Assembly: GCA_024235655.1 (NCBI GenBank)
Contig: JACKLY010000001.1
Span: 1-64,000 of the forward strand
From: Zoogloeaceae bacterium
GTDB lineage: Bacteria; Pseudomonadota; Gammaproteobacteria; Burkholderiales; Rhodocyclaceae
Reading direction: 5' to 3'
Length of the DNA: 64,000 nucleotides
Positions 27,606 through 39,514 of this stretch are shown here, in pieces (the stretch's first letter is position 1; each line of letters starts with the position of its first letter). The notes beneath the pieces are model-generated. The model worked only from the letters and a program-made list of their open reading frames with translations. It made no database searches and was not told the DNA's origin. Made by a program: the position numbers and the translations under genes.

Positions 27606-27842
27606 TTACTTCTGGCGAGCTTCAAGCTCGGCGACACGCGCTTCCAGCGCAGTCAGCTTTTCCCGCGTTCGCGCCAGCAGCGCAGACTGGATGTCGAATT
27701 CGTCGCGGGACACCAGATCCATTTTCTCGAACACGCTGGCCAGCATGGCCTTGACGTTCTTCTCGATGTCCTTGGCCGGGCTGGCGGCAATCAGTGCTGA
27801 CAGACGCGCATTCATTTCTTCAAAGATCTTCGGATCAAGCAT
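27606..27842 (-). CDS. ubiK: Ubiquinone biosynthesis accessory factor UbiK
   Basis: The 78-residue product matches the BMFP/YqiC family: MLDPKIFEEMNARLSALI at the start, a middle helix (FEKMDLVSRDEFDIQ), and a C-terminal coiled coil (LTALEARVAELEARQK). UbiK helps the UbiJ-centred complex of soluble ubiquinone enzymes. The start at 27842 is the natural one; longer frames run into the NtrC-box region. It lies upstream of comM on the same strand. Confidence 0.9.
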   Translation of the reverse strand: MLDPKIFEEMNARLSALIAASPAKDIEKNVKAMLASVFEKMDLVSRDEFDIQSALLARTREKLTALEARVAELEARQK

Positions 27843-27946
27843 CGGATTTTCCCTGCAAGACAGCGGATTGGTTGTGGATTGATGGCGACCAAGTTTAGCA
27901 CAGCGGGTTTGCCGGAAAGCCGATAGGAAACACTCTTTCAGGGCAT

Positions 27947-27963
27947 TGCACCGAGCTGGCGCA
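27947..27963. promoter_or_regulatory. NtrC-binding box 1 (distal)
   Basis: TGCACC-N5-GGCGCA matches the NtrC consensus TGCACC-N5-GGTGCA at 11 of 12 positions. It is centred near 27955, about 128 bases before the predicted start of the sigma-54 transcript. Position and spacing resemble the paired enhancer sites of the enteric glnA promoter. Confidence 0.7.
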
Positions 27964-27977
27964 GCGCATCCGAATGG

Positions 27978-27994
27978 CGCACCAGAAAAGTGCA
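27978..27994. promoter_or_regulatory. NtrC-binding box 2 (proximal)
   Basis: CGCACC-N5-AGTGCA matches the NtrC consensus at 10 of 12 positions. Its centre (27986) lies 31 bases from that of box 1, close to three helical turns, so two NtrC dimers would sit on the same face of the DNA. It is about 97 bases before the predicted transcript start. Confidence 0.65.
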
Positions 27995-28055
27995 TTTCCC
28001 CCATGAAGAAAAATGAGTGGACTTTTAACCCACTGTTTTGCATGAATATTTTTTC

Positions 28056-28072
28056 TGGCACGGCTGATGCTA
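28056..28072 (+). promoter_or_regulatory. Sigma-54 promoter of the porin-glnK-amtB operon
   Basis: TGGCACGGCTGATGCTA fits the -24/-12 consensus TGGCACG-N4-TTGCW, with one mismatch in the -12 element. The GG (28057) and GC (28069) doublets are exactly 12 bases apart. Transcription should start near 28083, about 40 bases before the porin ATG. Two NtrC-like boxes lie upstream. Confidence 0.8.
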
Positions 28073-28123
28073 TACAGGTGTACAAAGTTTTTTTCGATCA
28101 TTCAATCAACTCAGGGGTTACTC

Positions 28124-29002
28124 ATGAAACAACTCATCATCACTTCAGCTCTGGCTTGTGCGTTTGCACTTCCCGCTGCTCCGGTTCTGGCTCAGGCAGC
28201 TGCTCCGGCTGCTGAAACCAGCCCGCATTCACTGACCGGTAACGTCGGCCTCTTCTCCAGCTACCGTTTCCGCGGCATCGACCAGACCTATGGCAAGCCG
28301 GCTCTGCAGGGCGGCATTGATTACGCACACGAGAGCGGCCTCTATGCCGGCAACTGGAACTCGAACGTCAGCTCCGGCGCCGGCTTTCCGGACGGCAATC
28401 TGGAAATGGACTTCTACGGCGGCTGGAAGAAGAGCTGGGGTGATTTCGGCCTCGACCTGGGCGGCATTGTTTACTACTACCCCGGTTCGGAAGGTCGTGC
28501 ACTTGGCACCAAGGCTGATAGCGGCGCCGTGACCAACAAGGAACTCTACATCGGTGGTTCGTGGAAATTCCTGTCAGTGAAGTACTCCCACTCGATGGAT
28601 GACTACTTCTCGCTGCGCGGCTGGGATGCCGCTGGCAACTCCACCGGCAAGAGCACCAAGGGCACCCACTACCTTGAGCTGAACGCCAACTACGACCTGG
28701 GTAACGGCTGGGGCATCAACGGCCACGTTGGCCATCTGTCAGCACAGAACATGAAGAATGCAGACTACTCCGACTGGAAAGTCGGCGTAACCAAGGATCT
28801 GAGTGGCTGGGTGGTTGGCTTGTCCTATGTCGGCACCAATGCCGACGGTTCCTGCGCGAAGAACCGTGGCACGGTCACCGATTTCCAGCCCTACTGCTTC
28901 GCCAAGTCGCTGCAGGATGACAACGGCACACTGGATTCCAGCAGCAGCAAGAAGGACGCGGGTCGCGGCATCGCCATCCTGTCCGTCTCGCGCAGCTTCT
29001 AA
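28124..29002 (+). CDS. TorF-family putative outer-membrane porin
   Basis: The 292-residue product has a signal peptide (cleavage near VLAQA-A), then GNVGLFSSYRFRGIDQT, the hallmark of the TorF/TIGR02001 family, and amphipathic strands ending in an aromatic C-terminal residue (SVSRSF), as outer-membrane barrels do. It is the first gene of the glnK-amtB unit and sits directly behind the sigma-54 promoter, so it is probably made under nitrogen limitation and may let nitrogen compounds cross the outer membrane. ATG 28124 gives a proper signal peptide. Confidence 0.9.
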   Translation: MKQLIITSALACAFALPAAPVLAQAAAPAAETSPHSLTGNVGLFSSYRFRGIDQTYGKPALQGGIDYAHESGLYAGNWNSNVSSGAGFPDGNLEMDFYGGWKKSWGDFGLDLGGIVYYYPGSEGRALGTKADSGAVTNKELYIGGSWKFLSVKYSHSMDDYFSLRGWDAAGNSTGKSTKGTHYLELNANYDLGNGWGINGHVGHLSAQNMKNADYSDWKVGVTKDLSGWVVGLSYVGTNADGSCAKNRGTVTDFQPYCFAKSLQDDNGTLDSSSSKKDAGRGIAILSVSRSF

Positions 29003-29031
29003 CCCGATCCCGACTTCAACAGAGGACCATC

Positions 29032-29370
29032 ATGAAACTCGTAACTGCAATCATCAAGCCGTTCAAGCTCGACGAAGTGCGTGAGGCGCTGTCTGCCATT
29101 GGTGTGCAGGGCATCACCGTAACCGAGGTCAAGGGCTTTGGCCGGCAAAAGGGCCATACCGAACTCTATCGTGGCGCCGAATACGTCGTTGATTTCCTGC
29201 CCAAGGTTAAGATCGAGGCAGCAGTCAAGGACGACGTCGTCGAACTGGTGATCGAAGCCATCGAAAAATCCGCCAGCACAGGCAAGATCGGTGATGGCAA
29301 GGTCTTCGTCTTCCCGCTTGAACAAGTCATCCGCATCCGCACCGGCGAAACCGGTGAGGAAGCCCTTTAA
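29032..29370 (+). CDS. glnK: Nitrogen regulatory protein P-II (GlnK)
   Basis: The 112-residue product has the full P-II length, the uridylylation site Tyr51 in ELYRGAEYVVDF, and the C-terminal signature TGKIGDGKVFVFPLEQVIRI. Adjacent to amtB, it should block the ammonium channel when nitrogen is plentiful and report 2-oxoglutarate and ATP/ADP levels. A GAGGA site precedes it. It is 29 bases after the porin and 11 before amtB, in one operon. Confidence 0.97.
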   Translation: MKLVTAIIKPFKLDEVREALSAIGVQGITVTEVKGFGRQKGHTELYRGAEYVVDFLPKVKIEAAVKDDVVELVIEAIEKSASTGKIGDGKVFVFPLEQVIRIRTGETGEEAL

Positions 29371-29381
29371 GGAGCGCTACG

Positions 29382-30782
29382 ATGAAGCATTTATTCGCAA
29401 CACTCGCATTGCTGGGCGCTGTAGTGATCGGCACCCCGGCCTGGGCCGACGACAAGCCGGCGACACCTGTGGCTGCAGCCATGGAATCGGCAGCACCTGC
29501 TGCTGCGGTTGTTGAAGCGGCAGCCGCTGCAGCACCCGCAGTCGTTGAGGCCACGGTCAACAAGGGCGATGTCGCCTGGATGCTGGTGGCCACCCTGCTC
29601 GTCGTGTTCATGGCCGTTCCAGGCCTGGCGCTGTTCTACGGCGGCCTGGTACGTGCCAAGAACATGCTCTCGGTGCTGATGCAGGTACTGGTGGTGTTTT
29701 CGCTGATCTCGGTGCTGTGGGTGACCTACGGCTACAGTCTGGCGTTCACTGAAGGCTCGGCTTTCTTCGGATCATTCTCCAAGGTCTTCCTGAAAGGGGT
29801 CTCGGTGGCCACGCTGTCCGATACATTCACCCCGACCAGCAAGATTCCGGAGTTGATCTTCATCGCCTTCCAGTGCACCTTCGCCGGCATTACCTGCGCA
29901 CTGATCGTCGGCTCCTTTGCCGAACGCATCAAGTTCTCTGCCGTGCTGCTGTTCTCGGTGATCTGGTTTACCTTCTGCTACATCCCGATCGCCCACATGG
30001 TCTGGGGCCCCGGTGGTTACCTGCTCGGTCACGGCGCACTCGACTTTGCCGGCGGTACGGTGGTGCATATCAACGCCGGCGTTGCCGGTCTGGTCGGCGC
30101 CTACCTGGTAGGCAAGCGCATCGGTTATGGTCGCGAAGCCATGGCGCCGCACAGCCTGACCTTCACGATGATCGGCGCTTCGATGCTGTGGGTCGGCTGG
30201 TTCGGTTTCAACGCCGGTTCCAACCTTGAAGCAACGGCAGGTGCGGCTCTGGCCTTCCTCAACACCCTGATCGCCACCGCTGCAGCAACACTGGCCTGGA
30301 CCATCGGCGAAGCCATGTTCAAGGGTCGCGCCTCGATGCTCGGTGCCGCTTCTGGTGCGGTTGCCGGTCTGGTTGCCATCACCCCGGCTTGCGGCACGGT
30401 CGGCCCGATGGGTGCCATCGTCATCGGCTTCCTCTCTGGCTTTGTCTGCCTGTGGGGCGTCAATGGACTGAAGCGCATGATGGGTGCGGACGACTCTCTC
30501 GACGTCTTCGGCGTCCATGGCGTCGGCGGCATTCTCGGTGCCATCCTGACCGGTGTCTTTACCGCACCGTCACTGGGCGGCACCGGTGCCGAGGACTTCT
30601 CGATCTCGCATCAGGTCTGGATCCAGTTTATCAGCGTCGTCATCACCATCGTCTGGTCCGGTGTAGTTGCCTACATCGGCTACAAGGTCGTCGATATGCT
30701 GGTCGGCCTGCGGGTGAGCGAAGAGTCGGAACGCGAAGGTCTGGATATCACCTCGCACGGCGAATCGGCCTACCACCACTAA
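29382..30782 (+). CDS. amtB: Ammonium transporter AmtB
   Basis: The 466-residue product has a cleavable signal peptide (cleavage near AWA-DDK), an Ala-rich spacer (about residues 25-60), then eleven membrane helices. Family motifs include GLALFYGGLVR, the conserved DFAGGTVVHINAG and GVHGVGGILGA. It conducts ammonium across the inner membrane and is gated by GlnK. A strong AAGGAG site lies upstream, and a perfect terminator follows. Confidence 0.97.
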   Translation: MKHLFATLALLGAVVIGTPAWADDKPATPVAAAMESAAPAAAVVEAAAAAAPAVVEATVNKGDVAWMLVATLLVVFMAVPGLALFYGGLVRAKNMLSVLMQVLVVFSLISVLWVTYGYSLAFTEGSAFFGSFSKVFLKGVSVATLSDTFTPTSKIPELIFIAFQCTFAGITCALIVGSFAERIKFSAVLLFSVIWFTFCYIPIAHMVWGPGGYLLGHGALDFAGGTVVHINAGVAGLVGAYLVGKRIGYGREAMAPHSLTFTMIGASMLWVGWFGFNAGSNLEATAGAALAFLNTLIATAAATLAWTIGEAMFKGRASMLGAASGAVAGLVAITPACGTVGPMGAIVIGFLSGFVCLWGVNGLKRMMGADDSLDVFGVHGVGGILGAILTGVFTAPSLGGTGAEDFSISHQVWIQFISVVITIVWSGVVAYIGYKVVDMLVGLRVSEESEREGLDITSHGESAYHH

Positions 30783-30804
30783 GCAAAAAACACGCTTTTC
30801 TCCT

Positions 30805-30831
30805 CGGGCACCTGCGGGTGCCCGTTTTTTT
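30805..30831 (+). terminator. Intrinsic terminator of the porin-glnK-amtB operon
   Basis: A perfect 8-bp stem (CGGGCACC at 30805-30812 with GGTGCCCG at 30817-30824) has a 4-base loop and is followed by seven T residues. It lies 22 bases after the amtB stop. Confidence 0.95.
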
Positions 30832-31003
30832 GCCTGTACGCCTTGCCCGGTGGGGTGTCCGGGCTAATGCACATGTTGCTAATCCATTGGATTATTTGAA
30901 ATATCTTGATGCGCCGACTAGGCTTAAGTAGGCTGCCAGCGGTAAACACCTCATCCATGAAGCACGCCGGCAGGTTCTTTTCCACCAAGAAAGGAGACCA
31001 ATC

Positions 31004-31432
31004 ATGGGTATGTTCGACAAGCTGTTTGGTAGCAAGATTGACTATCCCGAACTCCCTCCCGGCAATGAAGCCTACGCGCAACTTGACGAAGTCAGAGCTC
31101 CGCTGGTGGAACTGGCAGGGCGCGTGTCAGACCATCTGGAGGTGGTACCGGCAGAGCATGAAGCCTTTGTCTTCCTCGGCAAGCCGCCGAAGAATTTCGG
31201 CATTGCCTGGATACATGATGGCAAGGTCAGCGGGCTCAAGGAATTTGCCGAAGAGAATCACCTGACGCAGCAGGAAGTCGGCAAGCTGATCGTCAAGCTT
31301 GGCGAAGCCTACCAGCACGCCAGCGAAACGCCGCGCTTCTCAACCGAAATCGGCGGCAAGCAGGTGGTCGTGATTCCGTCGCACGGGCTGGAACAGGAAG
31401 TGCACGAGATCATGGCGAACACCATCCACTGA
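31004..31432 (+). CDS. Conserved hypothetical protein, 142 residues
   Basis: A strong AAAGGAG site precedes the ATG. The product is soluble, mixed in charge, begins MGMFDKLFGSKIDYPELPPG and has no signal peptide or membrane segment. No family was recognised. The preceding 170 bases hold a small palindrome (AATCCATTGGATT at 30881-30893) and probably its promoter. It converges with the ABC-F gene; the stops are seven bases apart. Confidence 0.75.
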   Translation: MGMFDKLFGSKIDYPELPPGNEAYAQLDEVRAPLVELAGRVSDHLEVVPAEHEAFVFLGKPPKNFGIAWIHDGKVSGLKEFAEENHLTQQEVGKLIVKLGEAYQHASETPRFSTEIGGKQVVVIPSHGLEQEVHEIMANTIH

Positions 31433-31438
31433 CCTCAA

Positions 31439-33403
<1,965 letters not shown>

Positions 33404-33454
33404 GCGGATGAAGCTCCAGTAGGCGGCGGGGCATCGCCCCGCCACGGGCCGTCG

Positions 33455-34318
33455 TCAGCGGAAGACGACGGTCTTGTTGCCGTGAACCAGCACGCGGTCC
33501 TCGAGGTGATAGCGAAGGCCGCGAGCAAGCACGGTCTTTTCGATGTCCTTGCCGTAGCGCACCATGTCCTCGATCGAGTCGGAGTGGTCGATACGAATCA
33601 CGTCCTGGTCGATGATCGGGCCCTGATCGAGCTCTTCGGTAACGTAGTGGCAGGTGGCGCCGATCAGCTTGACGCCCCGTTCCCAGGCCTGGTGGTACGG
33701 CTTGGCGCCGACGAACGAGGGCAGGAAGCTGTGGTGGATATTGATGATGCGTCCCGGATAGGCGGCGCAGAGATCAGGCGACAGGATCTGCATGTAACGC
33801 GCCAGCACCATGGTGTCGCCACGCACATCCTCGAAAATGCGGCGGACTTCGGCATAGGCGGCGGCCTTGTTGTCCGGATCGACCTTCACATGATGGAAGG
33901 GGATGCCGTGCCATTCGACAAAACCACGGAAAGTATCGTGGTTGGAAACGACACAGGGAATCTCGATGTCGAGTTCCTTCGCCTGCCAGCGCGCCAGCAG
34001 GTCATAGAGACAATGCTCCTGTTTGGAGACCATCACCACGACGCGTTTCTTCACGGCAGAGTCGGTAATCCGCCAATCCATCTGCAGCGGTTCGGCCACG
34101 GCCGCACGGAAGCGTTCACGAAACTCGGCAAGCAGGATCGGCACCGACTCCGCCTTCAACTCGATGCGCATGAAGTAGCGGCTGGTCAGGTCATCGGCAT
34201 GGAAGCTGGATTCGAGAATCCAGCCGCCATGCTCGGCAATGAAACCGGAAACGCGCGCGATGATGCCGACCTGGTCGGGGCAGGAGGCGGTCAGCGTATA
34301 GAAGCGTTCGCGGTGCAT
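33455..34318 (-). CDS. purU: Formyltetrahydrofolate deformylase PurU
   Basis: The 287-residue product has an N-terminal ACT domain (about residues 6-80, TASCPDQVGIIARVSGFI) and a formyl-transferase domain with NIHHSFLPSF, which carries catalytic residues, and VTEELDQGPIIDQD. It cleaves 10-formyl-THF to THF and formate, balancing the one-carbon pool and feeding purine synthesis. Full length. It lies downstream of thrH on the same strand. Confidence 0.96.
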   Translation of the reverse strand: MHRERFYTLTASCPDQVGIIARVSGFIAEHGGWILESSFHADDLTSRYFMRIELKAESVPILLAEFRERFRAAVAEPLQMDWRITDSAVKKRVVVMVSKQEHCLYDLLARWQAKELDIEIPCVVSNHDTFRGFVEWHGIPFHHVKVDPDNKAAAYAEVRRIFEDVRGDTMVLARYMQILSPDLCAAYPGRIINIHHSFLPSFVGAKPYHQAWERGVKLIGATCHYVTEELDQGPIIDQDVIRIDHSDSIEDMVRYGKDIEKTVLARGLRYHLEDRVLVHGNKTVVFR

Positions 34319-34344
34319 TGAATCAGCGGTTCAGTTGCGTTGAG

Positions 34345-34956
34345 TCAGGCCGCGCGAGCAAAAGCCTTGTCGATTTCGACGCGCAGCGCACTGTAATCAC
34401 GCGTCACCGGATACTGCGGGAACTCGCGCACGACATTTTCCGGCGGATGAAAGAGGATGCCACCATGGGCTTCGCCGAGCATCGCCGTATCGTTGTAGGA
34501 GTCACCGGCAGCGACCACGGTGAAGTTGAGCTCCTTGAAACGCTGCACGGCTTCCTGCTTCTGGTTCGGCATGCGCAGATGGTAGTTGACCAGCATGCCA
34601 TCCGCGTCAGCTTCAAGCGAGTGGCAGAACAGTGTCGGCCAGCCAAGCTGGCGCATCAACGGGTGGGCAAACTCGTAGAAGGTATCGGAGAGGATGATCA
34701 CCTGATAGTCCTCGCGCAGGCCATCGACGAATTCGCGCGCGCCCGGCATCGGCCCCATTTCGGCGATCACCTTCTGGATATCCGGCAGGCCGAGCTTGTG
34801 CTGGCGCAGGATGTCGAGGCGATACTTCATCAGCGTGTCGTAGTTCGGCTCGTCGCGTGTGGTGCGGCGCAACTCGGGAATGCCGGTGCGCTCGGCGAAT
34901 TCGATCCAGATTTCGGGAACGAGAACCCCTTCAAGGTCAAGACAGACGATTTTCAC
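34345..34956 (-). CDS. thrH: Phosphoserine phosphatase / homoserine phosphotransferase ThrH
   Basis: The product is about 203 residues from GTG 34956 (KIVCLDLEGVLVPE), preceded by a GGGGG stretch; a TTG at 34971 is possible. The HAD nucleophile motif DLEGV, the ILSDTFYEF motif and the GDSYNDTAML motif are present and match ThrH of Pseudomonas closely. That enzyme dephosphorylates phosphoserine and can pass the phosphate to homoserine, linking serine and threonine synthesis. Confidence 0.9.
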   Translation of the reverse strand: MKIVCLDLEGVLVPEIWIEFAERTGIPELRRTTRDEPNYDTLMKYRLDILRQHKLGLPDIQKVIAEMGPMPGAREFVDGLREDYQVIILSDTFYEFAHPLMRQLGWPTLFCHSLEADADGMLVNYHLRMPNQKQEAVQRFKELNFTVVAAGDSYNDTAMLGEAHGGILFHPPENVVREFPQYPVTRDYSALRVEIDKAFARAA

Positions 34957-35121
34957 CGGTAATACCCCCAAATGCGTGCGGCCAGGCCGAAAGGCGCGAT
35001 TTTAGCATTTCATCCGTGGCACAGCCTCGTGTATTGAGGTATCGCGCGACCTTCCTGCGTCGACTGAGCTTCGGTGCGCGTTAGAATGTACCGATATCTG
35101 TTCCAGCCAACTCCGACCAAC

Positions 35122-35730
35122 ATGAAAATAATCACCCTCTTTCCAGCGCTCAGCCTGATTTCTTCGCTGGCATTGGCGCAGATCAGCGCCCAGCCTTTGT
35201 CCGATGCGGAAAAGCATGAAAAATTGACGCGTGCTGAAACCCTGAAATCGCAGGCGGCGAAAATGGAGTCAGCCGCGGATGACAAGCTAGAGGCCGAGAA
35301 TGCTGCCTGCTACAAGAAGTTTCTCGTCAATAGCTGCCTTGAGCAAGCCAAGGAAACTCACAGAAAAGCCATTCGGGAAGCCAAGCGGCTGGAACTGGAG
35401 GGCGGCGAAATCGAACGTGACGTGAAACGGCGTGAGGTGGCAATCAAGGACGCAGAACGGGAAACAAAGGCCAGGGAACGCGCGACAGAACAGCAACGGC
35501 ATGGCGAGCAGTACCGCGCCGAAGAACAGAGCAAGGCAGATGAGCGTGCGGCCAAGGCCGCGAAGAAGGAACAGAAAGCAGCTGAAAACCGGCGCAAACA
35601 TGCCGAGGAACAAGCACGGCATCAGGCAAAAATGGAAAAGCGCGCCAGGAAGGATGCGGAGCTGGCTGAAAAACGCCGTGCCCGAGAAGCCAGGGAAGCC
35701 GCAAAAAATTCAGGGGCAGCTAATCCCTGA
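35122..35730 (+). CDS. Exported hypothetical protein with long charged coiled coil
   Basis: The 202-residue product has a signal peptide (cleavage near LALAQ-I) and then a highly charged Lys/Glu/Ala/Arg-rich helix over roughly residues 75-195, predicted as a coiled coil. Two cysteines (NAACYKKFLVNSC) sit before the helix. Similar secreted coiled-coil proteins are common and of unknown function in betaproteobacteria. The 3' end overlaps the convergent acyltransferase gene by 11 bases. Confidence 0.75.
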   Translation: MKIITLFPALSLISSLALAQISAQPLSDAEKHEKLTRAETLKSQAAKMESAADDKLEAENAACYKKFLVNSCLEQAKETHRKAIREAKRLELEGGEIERDVKRREVAIKDAERETKARERATEQQRHGEQYRAEEQSKADERAAKAAKKEQKAAENRRKHAEEQARHQAKMEKRARKDAELAEKRRAREAREAAKNSGAANP

Positions 35731-36277
35731 AACGGATCTCGCCGGCTTTTTCCGGGCGGTAAGCCGCCTTGTCTGCGTAATAGGCAGCGATCAGCGCGAG
35801 ATCTTCGTCGCGATTACCACTGAGCGTCACCCAGCGTTCGATACCGATCCGTTTCCTGCTGTAGTCCATGAACCCGAGACCCACCGGCACCTTGGCTGCC
35901 AAGGCCAGCCGGTAGAAGCCGGACTTCCAGCTGTCGGTCTTCCGGCGCGTGCCCTCCGGGGCAATGGCGAGGTGAAAAACTTCGCGTGCAGCAAATTCCT
36001 CAACCATCTGCTCGAGAAAGCCACCTGGCCGACTGCGATCCAAGGGTACGCCACCCCAGCGCCGGAACAGACCGCCACAGGGATTGGCGAACATTTCCTG
36101 CTTGGCCACCCAGAACATCGGGAAGCCGGTCGCAAAGCGCCACAGCATGGTGATTGGAAAATCCCAGTTGGAGGTATGCGGGTAGCCGATCACCACGCTT
36201 TTTGCGGCTGGCGGCAATTCATAGACCAGCTGCCAGCCGATCAGCCGCAGCAGTAGCCTGCAAAGGCGGCTGATCAT
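35720..36277 (-). CDS. Lysophospholipid acyltransferase family protein
   Basis: The 185-residue product shows the PlsC-type active site HTSNWD near residue 33, in the H(X4)D form, and the later APEGTRR motif. The N-terminus is amphipathic or membrane-associated. Family members add an acyl chain to glycerol-3-phosphate or lysophospholipids at the inner membrane. It is shorter than PlsC (about 240 residues) and belongs to a compact subgroup of unknown specificity. Confidence 0.88.
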   Translation of the reverse strand: MISRLCRLLLRLIGWQLVYELPPAAKSVVIGYPHTSNWDFPITMLWRFATGFPMFWVAKQEMFANPCGGLFRRWGGVPLDRSRPGGFLEQMVEEFAAREVFHLAIAPEGTRRKTDSWKSGFYRLALAAKVPVGLGFMDYSRKRIGIERWVTLSGNRDEDLALIAAYYADKAAYRPEKAGEIRFRD

Positions 36278-36285
36278 GGTTTTGC

Positions 36286-37905
<1,620 letters not shown>

Positions 37906-37998
37906 GGCGGAATCCTGCGAATGAAGGTGAAGCGGAGGGAACGATGAATCAGGCGCGGCGTGAATCAGGCCAGCCAAAGAGTGCCGGCAGAAGTGACA

Positions 37999-38018
37999 AG
38001 GGCGGCACGCGCCGCCCT
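37999..38018 (-). terminator. Hairpin terminator after the small basic gene
   Basis: A perfect 8-bp stem (AGGGCGGC at 37999-38006 with its complement at 38011-38018) has a 4-base loop. On the minus strand it follows the small gene's stop by 20 bases and leads into a partly T-rich stretch. It separates that gene from the ABC-F gene. Confidence 0.65.
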
Positions 38019-38038
38019 CTACTGACCTGATCCGGAGC

Positions 38039-38200
38039 TTACTTGCCGGCGCCCAGAGCGGACTTGCCGCGCTGTTGGCATTCAGCGGCGTAGATCGCCT
38101 TGCGTACGCCCTTGGTGCTGTTGCGGTACATGCGCTTGGCGGCCTTGGAGAGGCAGCGGCGCTCAAATGCCGAGCGGCGATCGCGATTGGTTGTGGCCAT
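38039..38200 (-). CDS. Small basic protein, 53 residues, unknown function
   Basis: The frame starts at ATG 38200 behind TGGAG, seven bases away. The product is strongly basic (MATTNRDRRSAFERRC, then KAAKRMYRNSTKGVRKAIY) with two cysteines. It has a good ribosome site and its own terminator, so it is probably a real gene. Nothing suggests a known family; a nucleic-acid or ribosome-binding role is a guess from charge alone. Confidence 0.65.
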   Translation of the reverse strand: MATTNRDRRSAFERRCLSKAAKRMYRNSTKGVRKAIYAAECQQRGKSALGAGK

Positions 38201-38388
38201 GGTCAAACTCCAGAAAGTGTTGTTCGGGGGCAAAAATCGTTGAACCGTTAATTTTAAAGGTTTTTTGGTTACCTGAGGAGATTTTCCTTGGCTTGTGCTT
38301 GAAACCCGATACCAGACTTCGACTTGCACATACATTGCAGGGCAATATAATTCGCCATCCTCCACTTACCCATCCACGCCCGCAGCCC

Positions 38389-38913
38389 GTGAACGAAACT
38401 GCACCACCGCCATCTCAAGCCAGTACGCTATCGGTGTTGCGCCAGTTTCGTATCATTTACGGAACCATGCGCCAGCACTTCCATGCCGTCGAGGAAAACT
38501 GCGGCCTGACTGGCACCCAGACGTGGATGCTGCGAGAGGTTCAACGCCACCCCGGCATCGGCATCTCCGAGCTGGCCGGCTTACTGGGCATCCATCAATC
38601 AACCTGCAGCATCATGGTGGACAAGCTGGCGGTTCACGATTTTCTGGCCAAGACAAGAGATCCAGCCGACCGGCGCCGGGTTGGGCTTGCCGTTTCGGCC
38701 AAGGGAAATCAAACCCTGAAACATCTGCCGGGCCCCGCCGAAGGCGTTCTTCCCGAAGCCCTGAAAACGCTGACCGAGCCTGATCTGGCCGGACTTCAGC
38801 AGCACCTCGACCGCTTGATCCAACGCCTGACTGGTGCCCAGGAAAGCTATGGCAACCTGCCCTTGGCCGGCATGTTTGGCAAGGACAGCACAATCCAAAA
38901 GGAACCGACTTGA
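38389..38913 (+). CDS. MarR-family transcriptional regulator
   Basis: The product is about 174 residues from GTG 38389. It has the MarR winged helix: GISELAGLLGIHQSTCSIMVDKL as recognition region, then the wing TRDPADRRRVGLAVSAKGNQ. The frame is open further upstream, but the extra part is Trp- and Cys-rich and overlaps the small basic gene's leader. It is coupled to the OmpA-like gene by an overlap, so it may regulate that operon. Inducer unknown. Confidence 0.88.
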   Translation: MNETAPPPSQASTLSVLRQFRIIYGTMRQHFHAVEENCGLTGTQTWMLREVQRHPGIGISELAGLLGIHQSTCSIMVDKLAVHDFLAKTRDPADRRRVGLAVSAKGNQTLKHLPGPAEGVLPEALKTLTEPDLAGLQQHLDRLIQRLTGAQESYGNLPLAGMFGKDSTIQKEPT

Positions 38914-39437
38914 AACCACAACGACCTGAAACCTACTGGTGGGCAATTCCGCTCCTGCTCATGCTGGCAGGCTGCGGCACGACAGCCCAGCGCGACGCCA
39001 CCACTCCGCCCGCCCCGGTGAGCACAGTTAGCCCGGCGAGTAATGACGCGCGAACGAGCGAATCGACCATCGCCCCCAAGGAGCCTGGTGTAGGGTTGCA
39101 GGAAAATCAGGTGTTTTTTGCGTTCGGTGAAGCCACGCTGAATGAAAAAGGCAAGGCGACACTGGATGCACACATCGAGCGACTCAAGGAGAACCCCCTG
39201 TTGCAGGTGATCCTGACCGGGCACACCGACAATCTGGGCAGTCGCGCATACAACCTGGCGATTGCCGAACGCCGGCTGGATTCGGTCGCCGATTACCTGC
39301 GCGAACAGGGTGTGCGCCGGGGGCAGATCCGCCGTGTCGCCGTAGGTCACGAAAAGACCATCCGCAACTGCAAGGACGCCGCCTGCCGTCACTATTCAAG
39401 GCGTGTCGAACTGAGTTTTCGCGAGTCAAAACGCTAG
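38910..39437 (+). CDS. OmpA-family peptidoglycan-associated lipoprotein
   Basis: The 175-residue product starts at TTG 38910, behind AAAAGGA, and overlaps the end of the MarR gene by four bases. A lipobox (LAGC, Cys22) is followed by a Pro/Ser/Thr spacer and an OmpA/MotB-type domain with TGHTDNLGSRAYNLAIAER near residues 105-123. It should be anchored in the outer membrane and bind peptidoglycan. Lipoprotein export depends on a TTG start if this one is right. Confidence 0.86.
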   Translation: MKPQRPETYWWAIPLLLMLAGCGTTAQRDATTPPAPVSTVSPASNDARTSESTIAPKEPGVGLQENQVFFAFGEATLNEKGKATLDAHIERLKENPLLQVILTGHTDNLGSRAYNLAIAERRLDSVADYLREQGVRRGQIRRVAVGHEKTIRNCKDAACRHYSRRVELSFRESKR

Positions 39438-39514
39438 CCTCCCCGGCGCACGCTGTCGCCACCATTGCGACCACCCCTAGCCGACCAGGTGCTTCCCGGC
39501 TATCCTCCCGCTCC

